Assembly: GCA_902476265.1 (NCBI GenBank)
Contig: CABSCP010000050.1
Coordinates: 1-31,376 of the forward strand
Length of the DNA: 31,376 nt
Source of the DNA: an uncultured Lachnospiraceae bacterium
GTDB lineage: Bacteria; Bacillota; Clostridia; Lachnospirales; Lachnospiraceae
Direction of reading: 5' to 3'
The notes beneath the pieces were generated by a model. That model had not been told where the DNA came from. It was given only the letters and a program-made list of their open reading frames with translations, and did no database searches. Made by a program: the position numbers and the translations under genes. Position 1 is the first letter of the stretch, and every line of letters begins with the position of its first letter. Positions 1 through 7,478 of the stretch are shown piece by piece.

Positions 1-282
1 TAACCATCCATAATAATAAATTATCTATTATCCAAAAGATCGAGTTCTTAACTCTACTGAGTTTAGCAGCATTAAAACAATAGAGGTACAGAAGAAATAC
101 AAAAAACTTAAGTAGCCTTAATGGTGAAAAAAGTGAAGAAGGATATCTGACCTGTACAAAAAGCAGGTTCTGCGATAAGATTATCATAGAATCCATGTTT
201 ACCAGACTGAAGAGGAAATCCCCATTTCGTGTAGCAGTATTCGCACAGCAAACATGTTAACAGGAATGGAAGGAGATTTGGG
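1..282. other. Border region without a supported gene
   Basis: I see no convincing gene here. The sequence is AT-rich and interrupted by stops on both strands. The one long minus-strand frame has no family resemblance and overlaps the better-supported small plus-strand gene that follows. It is probably decayed sequence belonging to the Rpn-type remnant downstream. Confidence 0.4.
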
Positions 283-498
283 ATGGAAAGCGGTATGATC
301 CGGGAGGTGGATTTAATGTGTAATTTATCAGGATATGTAGAAGAAAAGGGAATTCGTAAAGGCAAGACGGAATGTTTGGCGGCCCTTGTAAGGACATTAA
401 AGCCAATTTACACTGAATTTTCCGAGTTATATGAGGCTGTTGTCAAGAACCCGGAGTATGCGGATTTCACAGAGGAAGATGTCAGAAAAGTTTTTTAA
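283..498 (+). pseudogene. C-terminal remnant of an Rpn/PD-(D/E)XK transposase-like protein
   Basis: This 71-residue product carries the 'MCNLSGYVEEKGIRKGK' stretch (residues 12-28). It is the hallmark of the C-terminal tail of Rpn-family recombination-promoting nuclease/putative transposase proteins common in Lachnospiraceae. The remainder is a helical tail with acidic residues and an 'AVVKNPEYADFTEEDVRKV' end. Full-length relatives run to about 250-300 residues, with the catalytic PD-(D/E)XK domain in the N-terminal part; that part is missing here. The ATG at 283 has a fair ribosome site (AAGGAGA, about 7 bases upstream), so a short peptide could be translated, but no nuclease activity is expected. 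A strong terminator follows at 550-597. The family call rests on motif memory only. Confidence 0.5.
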
Positions 499-549
499 GG
501 GAATATCGGGCTGGATGCCTGATTTCCATATTGGATGATATGAATTAAG

Positions 550-597
550 AAGGCTCCAAAAGCTGAACGTATGGCTTTTGGAGCCTTCCTTTTTTTA
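550..597 (+). terminator. Rho-independent terminator
   Basis: A 14-bp perfect stem (AAGGCTCCAAAAGC at 550-563 with its complement at 574-587) has a 10-base loop and is followed by a T-rich run (590-596). It closes the small gene ending at 498 on the plus strand. The T-run is shared with the left arm of the next inverted repeat. Confidence 0.8.
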
Positions 598-633
598 TAC
601 GATAGGAAACTTCGTTTCCTATCGTATAAAAAA
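591..633. repeat. Perfect 20-bp inverted repeat, possibly a bidirectional terminator
   Basis: The arms at 591-610 and 614-633 are perfect complements around a 3-base TTC loop. They begin with T6 and end with A6, so the hairpin could terminate transcription from either side, including minus-strand transcripts from the agrB-like gene. The compact shape also fits a dispersed palindromic repeat. Which of the two it is cannot be decided from one copy. Confidence 0.65.
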
Positions 634-639
634 AGACGT

Positions 640-721
640 TCCGCTGTGGATGCGCACTCGCACGAAAGGAATATGGTGCCTGTTAGCAGGCCGCGCATGC
701 GACTAAAGTCGCTTAGGCTCG
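640..721. other. Structured GC-rich intergenic element
   Basis: Between two terminator-like hairpins lies GC-rich sequence with several self-complementary parts: GCGAC(TAAA)GTCGC at 699-712, and GCGCACTCG near 653-661, whose near-complement CGAGTGTGCGC lies at 719-729. The arrangement suggests a multi-stem RNA or dispersed repeat rather than a coding region. I see no start codon with a ribosome site. The region 499-817 as a whole contains only these hairpins and no gene. Confidence 0.4.
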
Positions 722-751
722 AGTGTGCGCTGAAGTGCGCACACTTTTTTT
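722..751 (+). terminator. Rho-independent terminator
   Basis: A 9-bp perfect stem (AGTGTGCGC at 722-730 with GCGCACACT at 737-745) and a 6-base loop run straight into a T-run (745-751). It is oriented to stop plus-strand transcripts. On the minus strand the T-run would precede the stem, so it is not a good terminator for the agrB-like gene. Confidence 0.75.
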
Positions 752-817
752 CTGAGATTTGCAATTTCTATTTTGAGGAATATAGGGCAAATGATCAACT
801 GCGCCCTGCCAGGTGTA

Positions 818-1393
818 TTAAACACTCTCTTTATGATATTTAATTTTTCCTAAAATAGATGTTAGAACTACAAGAACATAAACAAGAGCTTCAACAAAAA
901 GGTACTTTCTTTGGCTGGCAATCAAAAAAAGGATTCCGATTAAAAGATGTAGAATTAATAATTTATTAAATCTCCTTGTAAATGTGAAATCTTCATCTGA
1001 GTTAACCGTTCTGTTCGGATGATTTACAGGTCCCAGGGCTTTCAGGAAAATCAGCGAAACAGTGAAAAGTAAAAAAGAAAGAAGAGCGTTCGCATCAACA
1101 TATTTTACAAGAAGGAAAATAGTAATAAGAGTGAGGCATGAAAAGAGCAGACAATTAAAATATTTTTCCATATGTAACCCTCCCCACAGGGAACGAAGAG
1201 GAATGAAAAAAAAGAAAAATAAAAGGCATTCTATTACCGAATTCATTATAACAGCTATAATTATGCTGCATATAATGCTGGTTAATATTTCAAAGAAACA
1301 TAACAGGCCGTATTCATATACATCATAATCTTCTTTCTCAATAAAGCCTTTGTTGACTAAATAATCTGTTATTGTTGACGTTAAAAAATTCAT
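818..1393 (-). CDS. agrB: AgrB-like accessory gene regulator protein (peptide-processing membrane protease)
   Basis: This 191-residue protein fits the AgrB family in length and layout. It has a short cytosolic N-terminus, then several hydrophobic helices, with the family signature 'RSLWGGLHMEKYFNCLLFS' (residues 67-85). His74 and Cys81 match the catalytic His/Cys pair of AgrB with the usual spacing. AgrB proteins cleave the AgrD propeptide and help export the cyclic autoinducing peptide. The minus-strand start (ATG at 1393-1391) has a GATGAGG ribosome site about 7 bases upstream. No AgrD-like peptide with a Cys-containing core and acidic C-terminus is visible immediately downstream, where the transcript runs into hairpins at 722-751 and 591-633. 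No agrC or agrA is in the window. It may act on a peptide encoded elsewhere or be an orphan. Confidence 0.85.
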   Translation of the reverse strand: MNFLTSTITDYLVNKGFIEKEDYDVYEYGLLCFFEILTSIICSIIIAVIMNSVIECLLFFFFFIPLRSLWGGLHMEKYFNCLLFSCLTLITIFLLVKYVDANALLSFLLFTVSLIFLKALGPVNHPNRTVNSDEDFTFTRRFNKLLILHLLIGILFLIASQRKYLFVEALVYVLVVLTSILGKIKYHKESV

Positions 1394-1929
1394 CTATTAT
1401 ACCTCATCACAAACTAAATTTATTTTCTCAGAAAAGATAAGATCATCCGTGTGTCCGATGATGGAGTCTGTGGTTACATGAAAAATCTGTGTAATATTAC
1501 CTGAGATATTGGTATCGATATCTCTTGTAGCCCTTCAAGACTGCTGATTATCTGCCGGGATATGCCAGGTTAACCAGCGCATCCATTTTTGGCCATGTTT
1601 CGGCTTAAACTGGGGGTTCTGATACGATTGCTCTTCATGGTCAATTTTCTTTTACTGTTATTCTACACGATAACAACTGCAACAATTACTTGCGTTAAGA
1701 GTATTCAATTACGTAAGAATAGATGCATAATGATAGGAAGTTGAGATAGAGTGACATATTTCGAGGAAAAAGTAAAAGTTATGACATCAAAAAGGGCAAT
1801 AATTACGGCTGATAAAAACGAAGATTCTTTTGTTGTATAATTACGTCCATACTATATTAAGACTTTATTTACAGTGCAATTTACATAAATTTTACTGCAA
1901 TTTCTACCCAAATTGACACATATCAACAC
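1394..1929. other. Gene-poor intergenic region
   Basis: About 540 AT-rich bases hold no gene I can support. A short frame around 1751-1840 (VTYFEEKVKVM..., about 30 codons ending in TAA) and a minus-strand stretch near 1560-1640 read like decayed coding sequence but match no family I recognise. The region separates the divergently transcribed agrB-like gene from the injection-system operon and so holds both promoters. Confidence 0.45.
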
Positions 1930-1964
1930 AGTTTGCCTATTTGTATGAAATGTATAATTATACA
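1930..1964 (+). promoter_or_regulatory. Putative operon promoter with a 14-bp palindrome
   Basis: A consensus -10 box TATAAT lies at 1953-1958 with a TG just in front. It sits inside the perfect palindrome TGTATAATTATACA (1951-1964). The -35 region is weak: GTTTGC-like sequence lies 15-17 bases upstream, while a consensus TTGACA at 1913-1918 is too far away for this -10. The palindrome over the -10 box could be an operator or a coincidence of AT-rich sequence. It is the best promoter candidate for the operon starting at 2023. Confidence 0.45.
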
Positions 1965-2022
1965 AGATAAATTTTAATCAGTGATAGAAACAAAAAGAAG
2001 TAAAGAAGAAAGGCTGTACGGT

Positions 2023-3783
2023 ATGGGGAAGAGACTGAGACGCAGAAAAGTAAATTTGGGGGCGGCATTTATCGTACTGGCGCTGATATGGTATGGCTAT
2101 ACAGATCCGGTTCATGCAACGGAAAAAAGCACAAACGGAGAAACCCTGAACATAGTCATAGCCGTAGATCACAGCGGCTCCATGAACAGACAGGACGGAC
2201 AGAAGACAGTGCCGGAAATGATAAAAGCATTGTCCGACACACTCTGTGCTGAAAATGTCCGAATCGGTTATGTTGCCTATAACGATACCATCCTGACCGG
2301 ATTATCTCCTGTGCCTGTGGAAACCCGGGAACAGCGGGGCAGACTGCAGGAGACGGTAAAGAGCAGCGGCTACAGCGGGGAAACGGATGTGGGACTTGGC
2401 ATGGCGGAAGCATACCGCCTGCTGGAGGACTGCGCCGGGAAAAAGATGCTTGTCCTGATCTCCGACGGAAAAACGGACCTGGAGCGGTCAAAGACGGGCA
2501 GAACGCCGGAAGAGTCTCAAAAAGATATGGAATCCGTCATAGACAGCTGCCGGCAGGAGGGAACTCCTGTTGTGACAATCGCCTTTGGAAAGGATTATGA
2601 AGGGGACGGCAGGGACCTTGCGGACATGTCGGAGCAGACCGGAGGCCTGTTTTTTACGGCGGCAAATCCTGACGAGCTGGTTGGGATTTTCTATAACCTT
2701 TCCGATTACATAGAGAAACGTAATGTCACAGCCAAAATAGAATGGACGGATAAAGTGACAAAGAATCAGCCGGCGGTATTCCGGATATTCCTTACGGACG
2801 GCGGAAACGTGGTGCAAAATGTGGAAAGCTTCCGAAAAGCGGACTGGTATGCGGATTTTTATAACATACAGACCGGCAGCACGATACCCGTAAAGCTGAA
2901 ATGGGAAGGCAACAGTCTGGCCGGAACAGTCACGCTGAAAGAGTCAGGGAAATATACGGTATTGGCAGGAACCGGCCAAAACAGGGGAAATCTTTACGGT
3001 ACTTTTGAAACGGAAGTGATGAACACCATGCCGGTGAGCCTCATATCGGATGAATTTTCCCTGTATCTGACGGACAGGGAACGGTCGGTTGACCTGAATG
3101 CCTGCTTTACAGACGCAGACGGAGATGAACTCACTTATACGGTTGAAAACAGTCCGGAGACAGCGGCTGTCAGAATCGACGGGAACTATTTGTATATTAC
3201 ACCGGAGGCGGCGGGAGAGGGTTGCATCGCCGTGAAAGTGTCCGATGGGGAAAATAACCTGATCAGCCAGATTTCGATACGGGTGAAGTCGCCCTATCCA
3301 TATTGGATCGGAGCGGGAATTACCTTTATTCTGATCCTGCTTCTGGCCGCACGGCTGGCGACAAGAAGGCAGAAACAGGGCATCGTGCCAAAGGCAGAAA
3401 CAGGGCCGGGCATAGACACCCGGGGGTACAGTTTTACGGGAAAGTTAAATGCCTACTTCACCCTTCTGCCAAAGGAAGGGGAGGAGATTCCGCCGCTGTC
3501 CTTTGCCCTGCACCAGATCCGGGAAAAGAAGATCGCCCTGGACACCATGTTTAAGAACTATCCGGAGGAAACAGACCTGCTGGGGCTGGACAAGATCTTT
3601 TTGTTCCCGGCGGAGAACCGGCGCATGATTCTGTACCACAACAGCAACGCAGCCGTCATGCTTGGAAACTCCATCGTGTGCCGGAACATGCAGTATGCGG
3701 TCAGCTATGGCGATATTCTCTATATCACCGCCGCAGACCGATCCTGTGAACTGGAGATCCATTACATATCCATGCTGCAGTGA
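2023..3783 (+). CDS. Membrane-anchored von Willebrand factor A protein, first gene of the injection-system operon
   Basis: The product has 586 residues. A basic N-terminus and hydrophobic segment (about residues 11-25) form a signal peptide or anchor. A VWA domain follows (about 42-235) with an intact metal-binding MIDAS signature 'VDHSGSMN' (Asp49). A cadherin/Ig-like beta segment with 'DADGDELTY' precedes a second membrane helix (about 427-447). A cytosolic-looking tail of about 140 residues follows. This predicts an extracytoplasmic VWA domain tethered to the membrane. I chose the ATG at 2023 because AGAAAGG lies about 9 bases upstream; the GTG at 1981 in the same frame has no ribosome site. 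In this context it may anchor or position the machine at the envelope, a role given to TssJLM in Gram-negative systems; that part is inference. Confidence 0.75.
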   Translation: MGKRLRRRKVNLGAAFIVLALIWYGYTDPVHATEKSTNGETLNIVIAVDHSGSMNRQDGQKTVPEMIKALSDTLCAENVRIGYVAYNDTILTGLSPVPVETREQRGRLQETVKSSGYSGETDVGLGMAEAYRLLEDCAGKKMLVLISDGKTDLERSKTGRTPEESQKDMESVIDSCRQEGTPVVTIAFGKDYEGDGRDLADMSEQTGGLFFTAANPDELVGIFYNLSDYIEKRNVTAKIEWTDKVTKNQPAVFRIFLTDGGNVVQNVESFRKADWYADFYNIQTGSTIPVKLKWEGNSLAGTVTLKESGKYTVLAGTGQNRGNLYGTFETEVMNTMPVSLISDEFSLYLTDRERSVDLNACFTDADGDELTYTVENSPETAAVRIDGNYLYITPEAAGEGCIAVKVSDGENNLISQISIRVKSPYPYWIGAGITFILILLLAARLATRRQKQGIVPKAETGPGIDTRGYSFTGKLNAYFTLLPKEGEEIPPLSFALHQIREKKIALDTMFKNYPEETDLLGLDKIFLFPAENRRMILYHNSNAAVMLGNSIVCRNMQYAVSYGDILYITAADRSCELEIHYISMLQ

Positions 3784-3836
3784 AGGGGCGGCAGGGAGCT
3801 GTGAATATATCAAACAAAGGAAGAGAGGGAAGCGTG

Positions 3837-5999
3837 ATGGACGTAATCACACAGACAAACAGGACGATCCTGTTTGAAGAAATCAACCCGGAGAAAAATG
3901 ACCTTCTGACCCTGGTGGGGGATGTGAAGGGAAAAAACAGCCTGGATGACGAGAAGGTGAAGGAGATCAACGAAAACCTGGAAGTGGCAGACTTTGACGA
4001 GTTTCTGGAAAAGTTCTCGCCGGTGGTTTACTCCTTCTTCAATGCCAACAACCAGAAGGTGATGTACAGCTTGAAAAAACCGGAGAACATTCCGGACAAC
4101 TGCATTACGGAAATACCGCTGAACATGGAGAATGACTTTTTAAAGATGCTTCTCACCCTGATCGAGACCAAAGGGGCTATGGGAATCGCAAATGTGGACT
4201 TTAAGTTTGAAAAGATCCTGGATATGATTTCCCCAAAAAAGATCATGGATGACATCCGCCAGTCCAGAAAAGAGATTCAATATGTCTATGGACAGTATGA
4301 AGCGCTGGATGATGGGGACCCCAAAAAGCTGGATTTAGGGGACAGGCTGAACTACATGTTCGAGCAGGCCAGCAAAAACTACAACAATATCATGGCCATG
4401 CTGCCCCTTGCCATTGAGGATATCAAAACAAGACTCCTTTTGGGGGACGGCAACAGGAAAGAGGACGGCCAGGTATTTAAAGCGGGCCTGTTATCCATGG
4501 GAGATGACGGGGAATTAAAGATTCTGGAGGCGCCCAGGGAGGAAAGTACCCAGCTTGCGGTGGTGGATGACAGCGCCAATGCCGGCCTGATGGAAGCCTT
4601 TAAGGAAGACTATGAGGCGTTAAACGATAACCCTTCGGGCTATGTCTGTAACCTGGTGGTGCGCACTTTCTGTCCGCTTTCGTCCACCATGGAAAGCGGC
4701 GTGGACGTGCCCCATGAAATCGCGAACTACAACAGTTACCTGGATTTTTACAAACAGACCAAAGACGATTTTGTGAAGGTGGTAAAGCCTCTGATCGAAA
4801 AACTGCTGGGCGTGAAAAGCTTCTTTGACCAGTACCGGGTAAAAGAAGCCGGGATGCGGCCAAAGCTGCTTGTGACGAACGTAAAACTGGAGCAGATGGT
4901 AAAAGCGCCCAACCTGCCCCGGCTTGCGGCCTATTTAAACACGGTGAATGACAAAAACGAATTTGAGAATACGGTCTGGTTTGCCATCGTGCCCAACGTG
5001 GAATTGGAATCAAGCAGAGGGATGAAGCTTCACAGAGTGCGTTTCGCAGGAAATGAAAAGGTGGAGAAGGAAGGACAGAACACCATGGAAGACCTGTCTG
5101 TTCTGATGAATACCATCCATACAAGCCGGATCATCACCTTTTTCTCGTTCCAGACCGGGGAAGAGACCACCTTTGGGGATATGGCCACAAACGGGGTGGA
5201 GAAATACCGGGAAAAATGTGCCCTGCTGATGAAGAGGGACTACAGCGAATTCGTGGTGCCCTGCGTGCCCAATATTACGGTGATTCCCAAGGACAAATCG
5301 GGGCTTGTGATCGACAGAAAGATGGTGCTTTCAGAAGAAGGAGCGGCCGCTCTTTCCAAAGAAAAGGAAGACATCATGAAGCTGTGGATCGAAGGGGTCT
5401 ATATCGGAGGGGCCTATGTGGCGGCCGGAATCGCGGCGGCATGGCAGTGCCCGCAGTACTTAAAGGAACATTTTTCCATGACCAACAGACAGTACCCCGG
5501 AGTGCGCTTTGACATTGAGGCGGGGGACCATGCGCTGTGCGCCACCACCACCATGACAAAGGAAATCTCCGGCTTTACCAATACCATCAAAAACGCCATT
5601 AACACCAGCGGTTTCGGCTTTGTATTCTCTTCGGAAAACGCGAAATACAAGGGGAAGGATATCCGCAGCATCATGGTTTATAAAGCCAGAAACCTGCAGA
5701 TGAGTGAAAATGAGTTTGAACCCATTTACAAGACTCTTGTGAGCACCTACATTGAGCGGATTCTGCGCTTTTACAGCAACGATTTTAAACAGGACAACAT
5801 CTTACGCTTCTTCTCCAACAATCCGGAGAGCCAGAAGAGCAAGTGGGGAGCGGACAGGGAATATGTCAACTCCATCCTGCAGGAAGGGGATGAGCTTTCC
5901 TACGAAATCGACGAAAAGGCCGGCATCTGCAACATCATGATCGCATTTAACAACAATACAAAGAACCTGAAGGTGGAAATGAACCGGAAAACCAGCTGA
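3837..5999 (+). CDS. Contractile sheath-like protein (TssB-TssC-like fusion)
   Basis: This 720-residue cytosolic protein sits directly upstream of two tube-like genes, the place tssB/tssC hold before hcp. Its first 150 residues ('LLTLVGDVKGK' followed by 'ADFDEFLEKFSPVV') resemble the TssB pattern of a hydrophobic strand, a Gly-Asp turn and a helix ending in P. The large remainder resembles TssC and phage sheaths, including 'EGVYIGGAYVAAGIAAAW' (about residues 517-534). It ends in a typical sheath C-terminus: helix, 'YIERILRFYSNDF', then alternating beta strands. TssB (about 160) plus TssC (about 490) would make a protein of similar size. I chose the ATG at 3837, which has GGAAGAGAGGG about 7 bases upstream; a GTG at 3780 overlapping the previous stop is the alternative. 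The fusion is inferred from sequence feel and synteny and needs a profile search. Confidence 0.6.
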   Translation: MDVITQTNRTILFEEINPEKNDLLTLVGDVKGKNSLDDEKVKEINENLEVADFDEFLEKFSPVVYSFFNANNQKVMYSLKKPENIPDNCITEIPLNMENDFLKMLLTLIETKGAMGIANVDFKFEKILDMISPKKIMDDIRQSRKEIQYVYGQYEALDDGDPKKLDLGDRLNYMFEQASKNYNNIMAMLPLAIEDIKTRLLLGDGNRKEDGQVFKAGLLSMGDDGELKILEAPREESTQLAVVDDSANAGLMEAFKEDYEALNDNPSGYVCNLVVRTFCPLSSTMESGVDVPHEIANYNSYLDFYKQTKDDFVKVVKPLIEKLLGVKSFFDQYRVKEAGMRPKLLVTNVKLEQMVKAPNLPRLAAYLNTVNDKNEFENTVWFAIVPNVELESSRGMKLHRVRFAGNEKVEKEGQNTMEDLSVLMNTIHTSRIITFFSFQTGEETTFGDMATNGVEKYREKCALLMKRDYSEFVVPCVPNITVIPKDKSGLVIDRKMVLSEEGAAALSKEKEDIMKLWIEGVYIGGAYVAAGIAAAWQCPQYLKEHFSMTNRQYPGVRFDIEAGDHALCATTTMTKEISGFTNTIKNAINTSGFGFVFSSENAKYKGKDIRSIMVYKARNLQMSENEFEPIYKTLVSTYIERILRFYSNDFKQDNILRFFSNNPESQKSKWGADREYVNSILQEGDELSYEIDEKAGICNIMIAFNNNTKNLKVEMNRKTS

Positions 6000-6022
6000 C
6001 CAGATAAAAGGAGGAAAAAGAC

Positions 6023-6451
6023 ATGGGACTGCGGTTAAAAATTGAAGGCAATGAAACGATCACATTAAATGAAACAATCGTGACAGGTGTCCGGTACGGC
6101 GCGGACATCCCCAAGGATTCCAACGCCCGCTCCACAGACCTTGGCGCAACCATCACCATCACCGGCAAAATTCTTGCGGCAGTAGGCGGAGAAGCGGCGG
6201 ACGACACGATGAAGATAGCGAAGTGGGCGTTGGTGCCCGCGGAAAATGCGGATTGCTACAGAAGGCTGGAGATCGATGTGGTTTCCGCCTCTCAGGTGGT
6301 GCGGCAGTTAAACTTTCCCAACGCTTTTGTGATCGGCTATGAAGAAGACTTCGCGGATGAGTCCGGCGTTGGCGTCTTCACCCTTCTGGTGAAACAGAAG
6401 AAGGACAAGATGTCGGCTCTGGCCTTTGAAGGCGGATTTGCAGGGGAATAA
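6023..6451 (+). CDS. Hcp-like tube protein 1
   Basis: The product is 142 residues, almost entirely alternating beta-strand sequence, with a size and gene position matching Hcp or phage tail-tube proteins. Conserved blocks shared with the next gene are 'DIPxDSNARSTDLG', 'ITGKIL', 'KWALVPAE', 'ADCYR' and 'KQKKDKM'. A good AAGGAGG ribosome site precedes the ATG. The expected role is to stack as rings to form the inner tube pushed out by sheath contraction. The 'NARSTDLG' loop could be the inter-ring contact loop, which is inference. There are no membrane segments or signal peptide. Relatives in databases may carry uninformative or misleading names, so a structure comparison would be the stronger test. 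Confidence 0.65.
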   Translation: MGLRLKIEGNETITLNETIVTGVRYGADIPKDSNARSTDLGATITITGKILAAVGGEAADDTMKIAKWALVPAENADCYRRLEIDVVSASQVVRQLNFPNAFVIGYEEDFADESGVGVFTLLVKQKKDKMSALAFEGGFAGE

Positions 6452-6471
6452 GGAAAAGGAGGAAAAGAGAG

Positions 6472-6897
6472 ATGGGATTCAGATTAAAGATTGAAGGCAG
6501 CGTGGCAATCGAATTAAAGGAACAGAGCATCACTTCCGTGAAATTCAGGACGGATATCCCCCAGGACTCCAACGCCCGTTCCACGGACCTTGGCTCCACG
6601 GTGGAGATCACCGGCAAGATTTTGACTGCTGTGGACGGAGAACCTTTTGACGCCACAAAGGAAATCGGCAAATGGGCGCTGGTACCCGCGGAAAAAGCGG
6701 ACTGTTACAGGCAGGTGACCATCGATGTGATCGCGGCTTCCCAGGAGGTCAGAAAATACACCTACCCCAACGCCTTTGTGGTGGACTACCGGGAGGATTA
6801 CGGAGATGAAGCGGGTGTGGGCACCTTTTACCTGATGATCAAACAGAAAAAGGATAAGATGGCGAATATAAAAGTGGAAGGCGGATATGCCGTATAA
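6472..6897 (+). CDS. Hcp-like tube protein 2 (paralogue)
   Basis: The product is 141 residues and by eye about 60% identical to the preceding gene over its whole length, so the pair is a tandem duplication. The most divergent parts are the N-terminal strands after 'KIEG', the segment after 'AVxGE', and the final ten residues, which would face different surfaces of a ring. An AAGGAGG-type ribosome site lies just upstream. Two tube paralogues could form alternating or mixed rings, or one could be a specialised first ring on the spike. A hairpin at 6945-6970 follows, before the next gene. Confidence 0.65.
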   Translation: MGFRLKIEGSVAIELKEQSITSVKFRTDIPQDSNARSTDLGSTVEITGKILTAVDGEPFDATKEIGKWALVPAEKADCYRQVTIDVIAASQEVRKYTYPNAFVVDYREDYGDEAGVGTFYLMIKQKKDKMANIKVEGGYAV

Positions 6898-6944
6898 AAC
6901 GGGCGCGGCCGAAGGATAAGGCCGTTTATCCGTAAGAAAAAGTG

Positions 6945-6970
6945 GAAAGCTGCCGGTACAGGCAGCTTTC
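6945..6970 (+). other. Intercistronic hairpin after the tube genes
   Basis: A perfect 10-bp stem (GAAAGCTGCC at 6945-6954 with GGCAGCTTTC at 6961-6970) and a 6-base loop lie in the 101-base gap between the second tube gene and the J-domain gene. No T-run follows, so it is not a classical terminator. A 3'-stabilising or processing stem that raises the amount of tube mRNA over downstream genes is plausible. A second, weaker stem (CGGCC...GGCCG) lies just upstream near 6906-6925. Confidence 0.5.
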
Positions 6971-6998
6971 CTGCTATCAGGACAGGAAGGGACAGGGC

Positions 6999-7424
6999 AT
7001 GGATTATTACCGGATACTGGGCGTGAGTACAGACGCCTCCGAAGCAGAAATCAAAAAGGCCTACCGGAAGCTGTCCCGGCAGTATCATCCGGACAACGTT
7101 GGGGAAGGGGCCAGGGACCGGTTTGAAAAGGTGCAGGAAGCTTATGCCGTCCTTTCCGACAGGCAGAAGCGGGAAGCCTATGACCAAAAGAAAGAACAAA
7201 AGGAGGACAAAAGCAGCGGACCCCATCGGAACGCAGGACAAAAAAGCAGCCCGGAAAAGCCGGAAAACTTTGGAGACTTTGATCCGTCCGCTTTTTTCGG
7301 AGATGCGGCCCGCCGGAACTTTGACCGCTTCTTTGGTTTTGACCGGGACAAAAAGGCAGAAAAGGCGGCAAAAAAGGTGGACACAGAAGAGAGGTTCGAG
7401 TCCTTTTTCCACTTTAAATCCTGA
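6999..7424 (+). CDS. J-domain protein (DnaJ-like co-chaperone)
   Basis: The product has 141 residues. The N-terminal J-domain (about 1-64) is canonical: 'DYYRILGVSTDASEAEIKKAYRKL', the HPD motif at residues 30-32, then 'RFEKVQEAYAVLSDRQKREAYDQ'. The HPD motif stimulates the ATPase of Hsp70 proteins. The rest is charged and low-complexity, with 'FFGDAARRNFDRFFGFDRDKKAEKAAKK', and has no zinc-finger or substrate-binding domain of full DnaJ. The ATG at 6999 starts the J-domain directly and has AGGAAGGG upstream. The likely partner is the Hsp70-like protein encoded at 11376-13895 in the same operon. This J-protein could recruit that ATPase to sheath, tube or effector; the pairing is inference from co-location. 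Confidence 0.9.
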   Translation: MDYYRILGVSTDASEAEIKKAYRKLSRQYHPDNVGEGARDRFEKVQEAYAVLSDRQKREAYDQKKEQKEDKSSGPHRNAGQKSSPEKPENFGDFDPSAFFGDAARRNFDRFFGFDRDKKAEKAAKKVDTEERFESFFHFKS

Positions 7425-7478
7425 GGGGTTAAAAACAGGTGAGCCCGGATATGCAGGAGAATGGGAAGGAAAGAAAAT

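Noticed and set aside
495..764. Overlapping frames on both strands at 495-843
   Set aside because: They are created by inverted repeats and terminators, and the products read as translated hairpins.
721..817. Possible agrD directly downstream of agrB
   Set aside because: A frame starting with GTG overlapping the agrB stop reads '...LIICPIFLKIEIANLRKK', but it lacks a ribosome site and the acidic C-terminal tail of AgrD and continues through a terminator stem.
4600..5124. 174-codon minus-strand frame opposite the sheath-like gene
   Set aside because: Composition is Pro/Ser/Arg-rich nonsense typical of antisense frames; the plus-strand frame is clearly coding.
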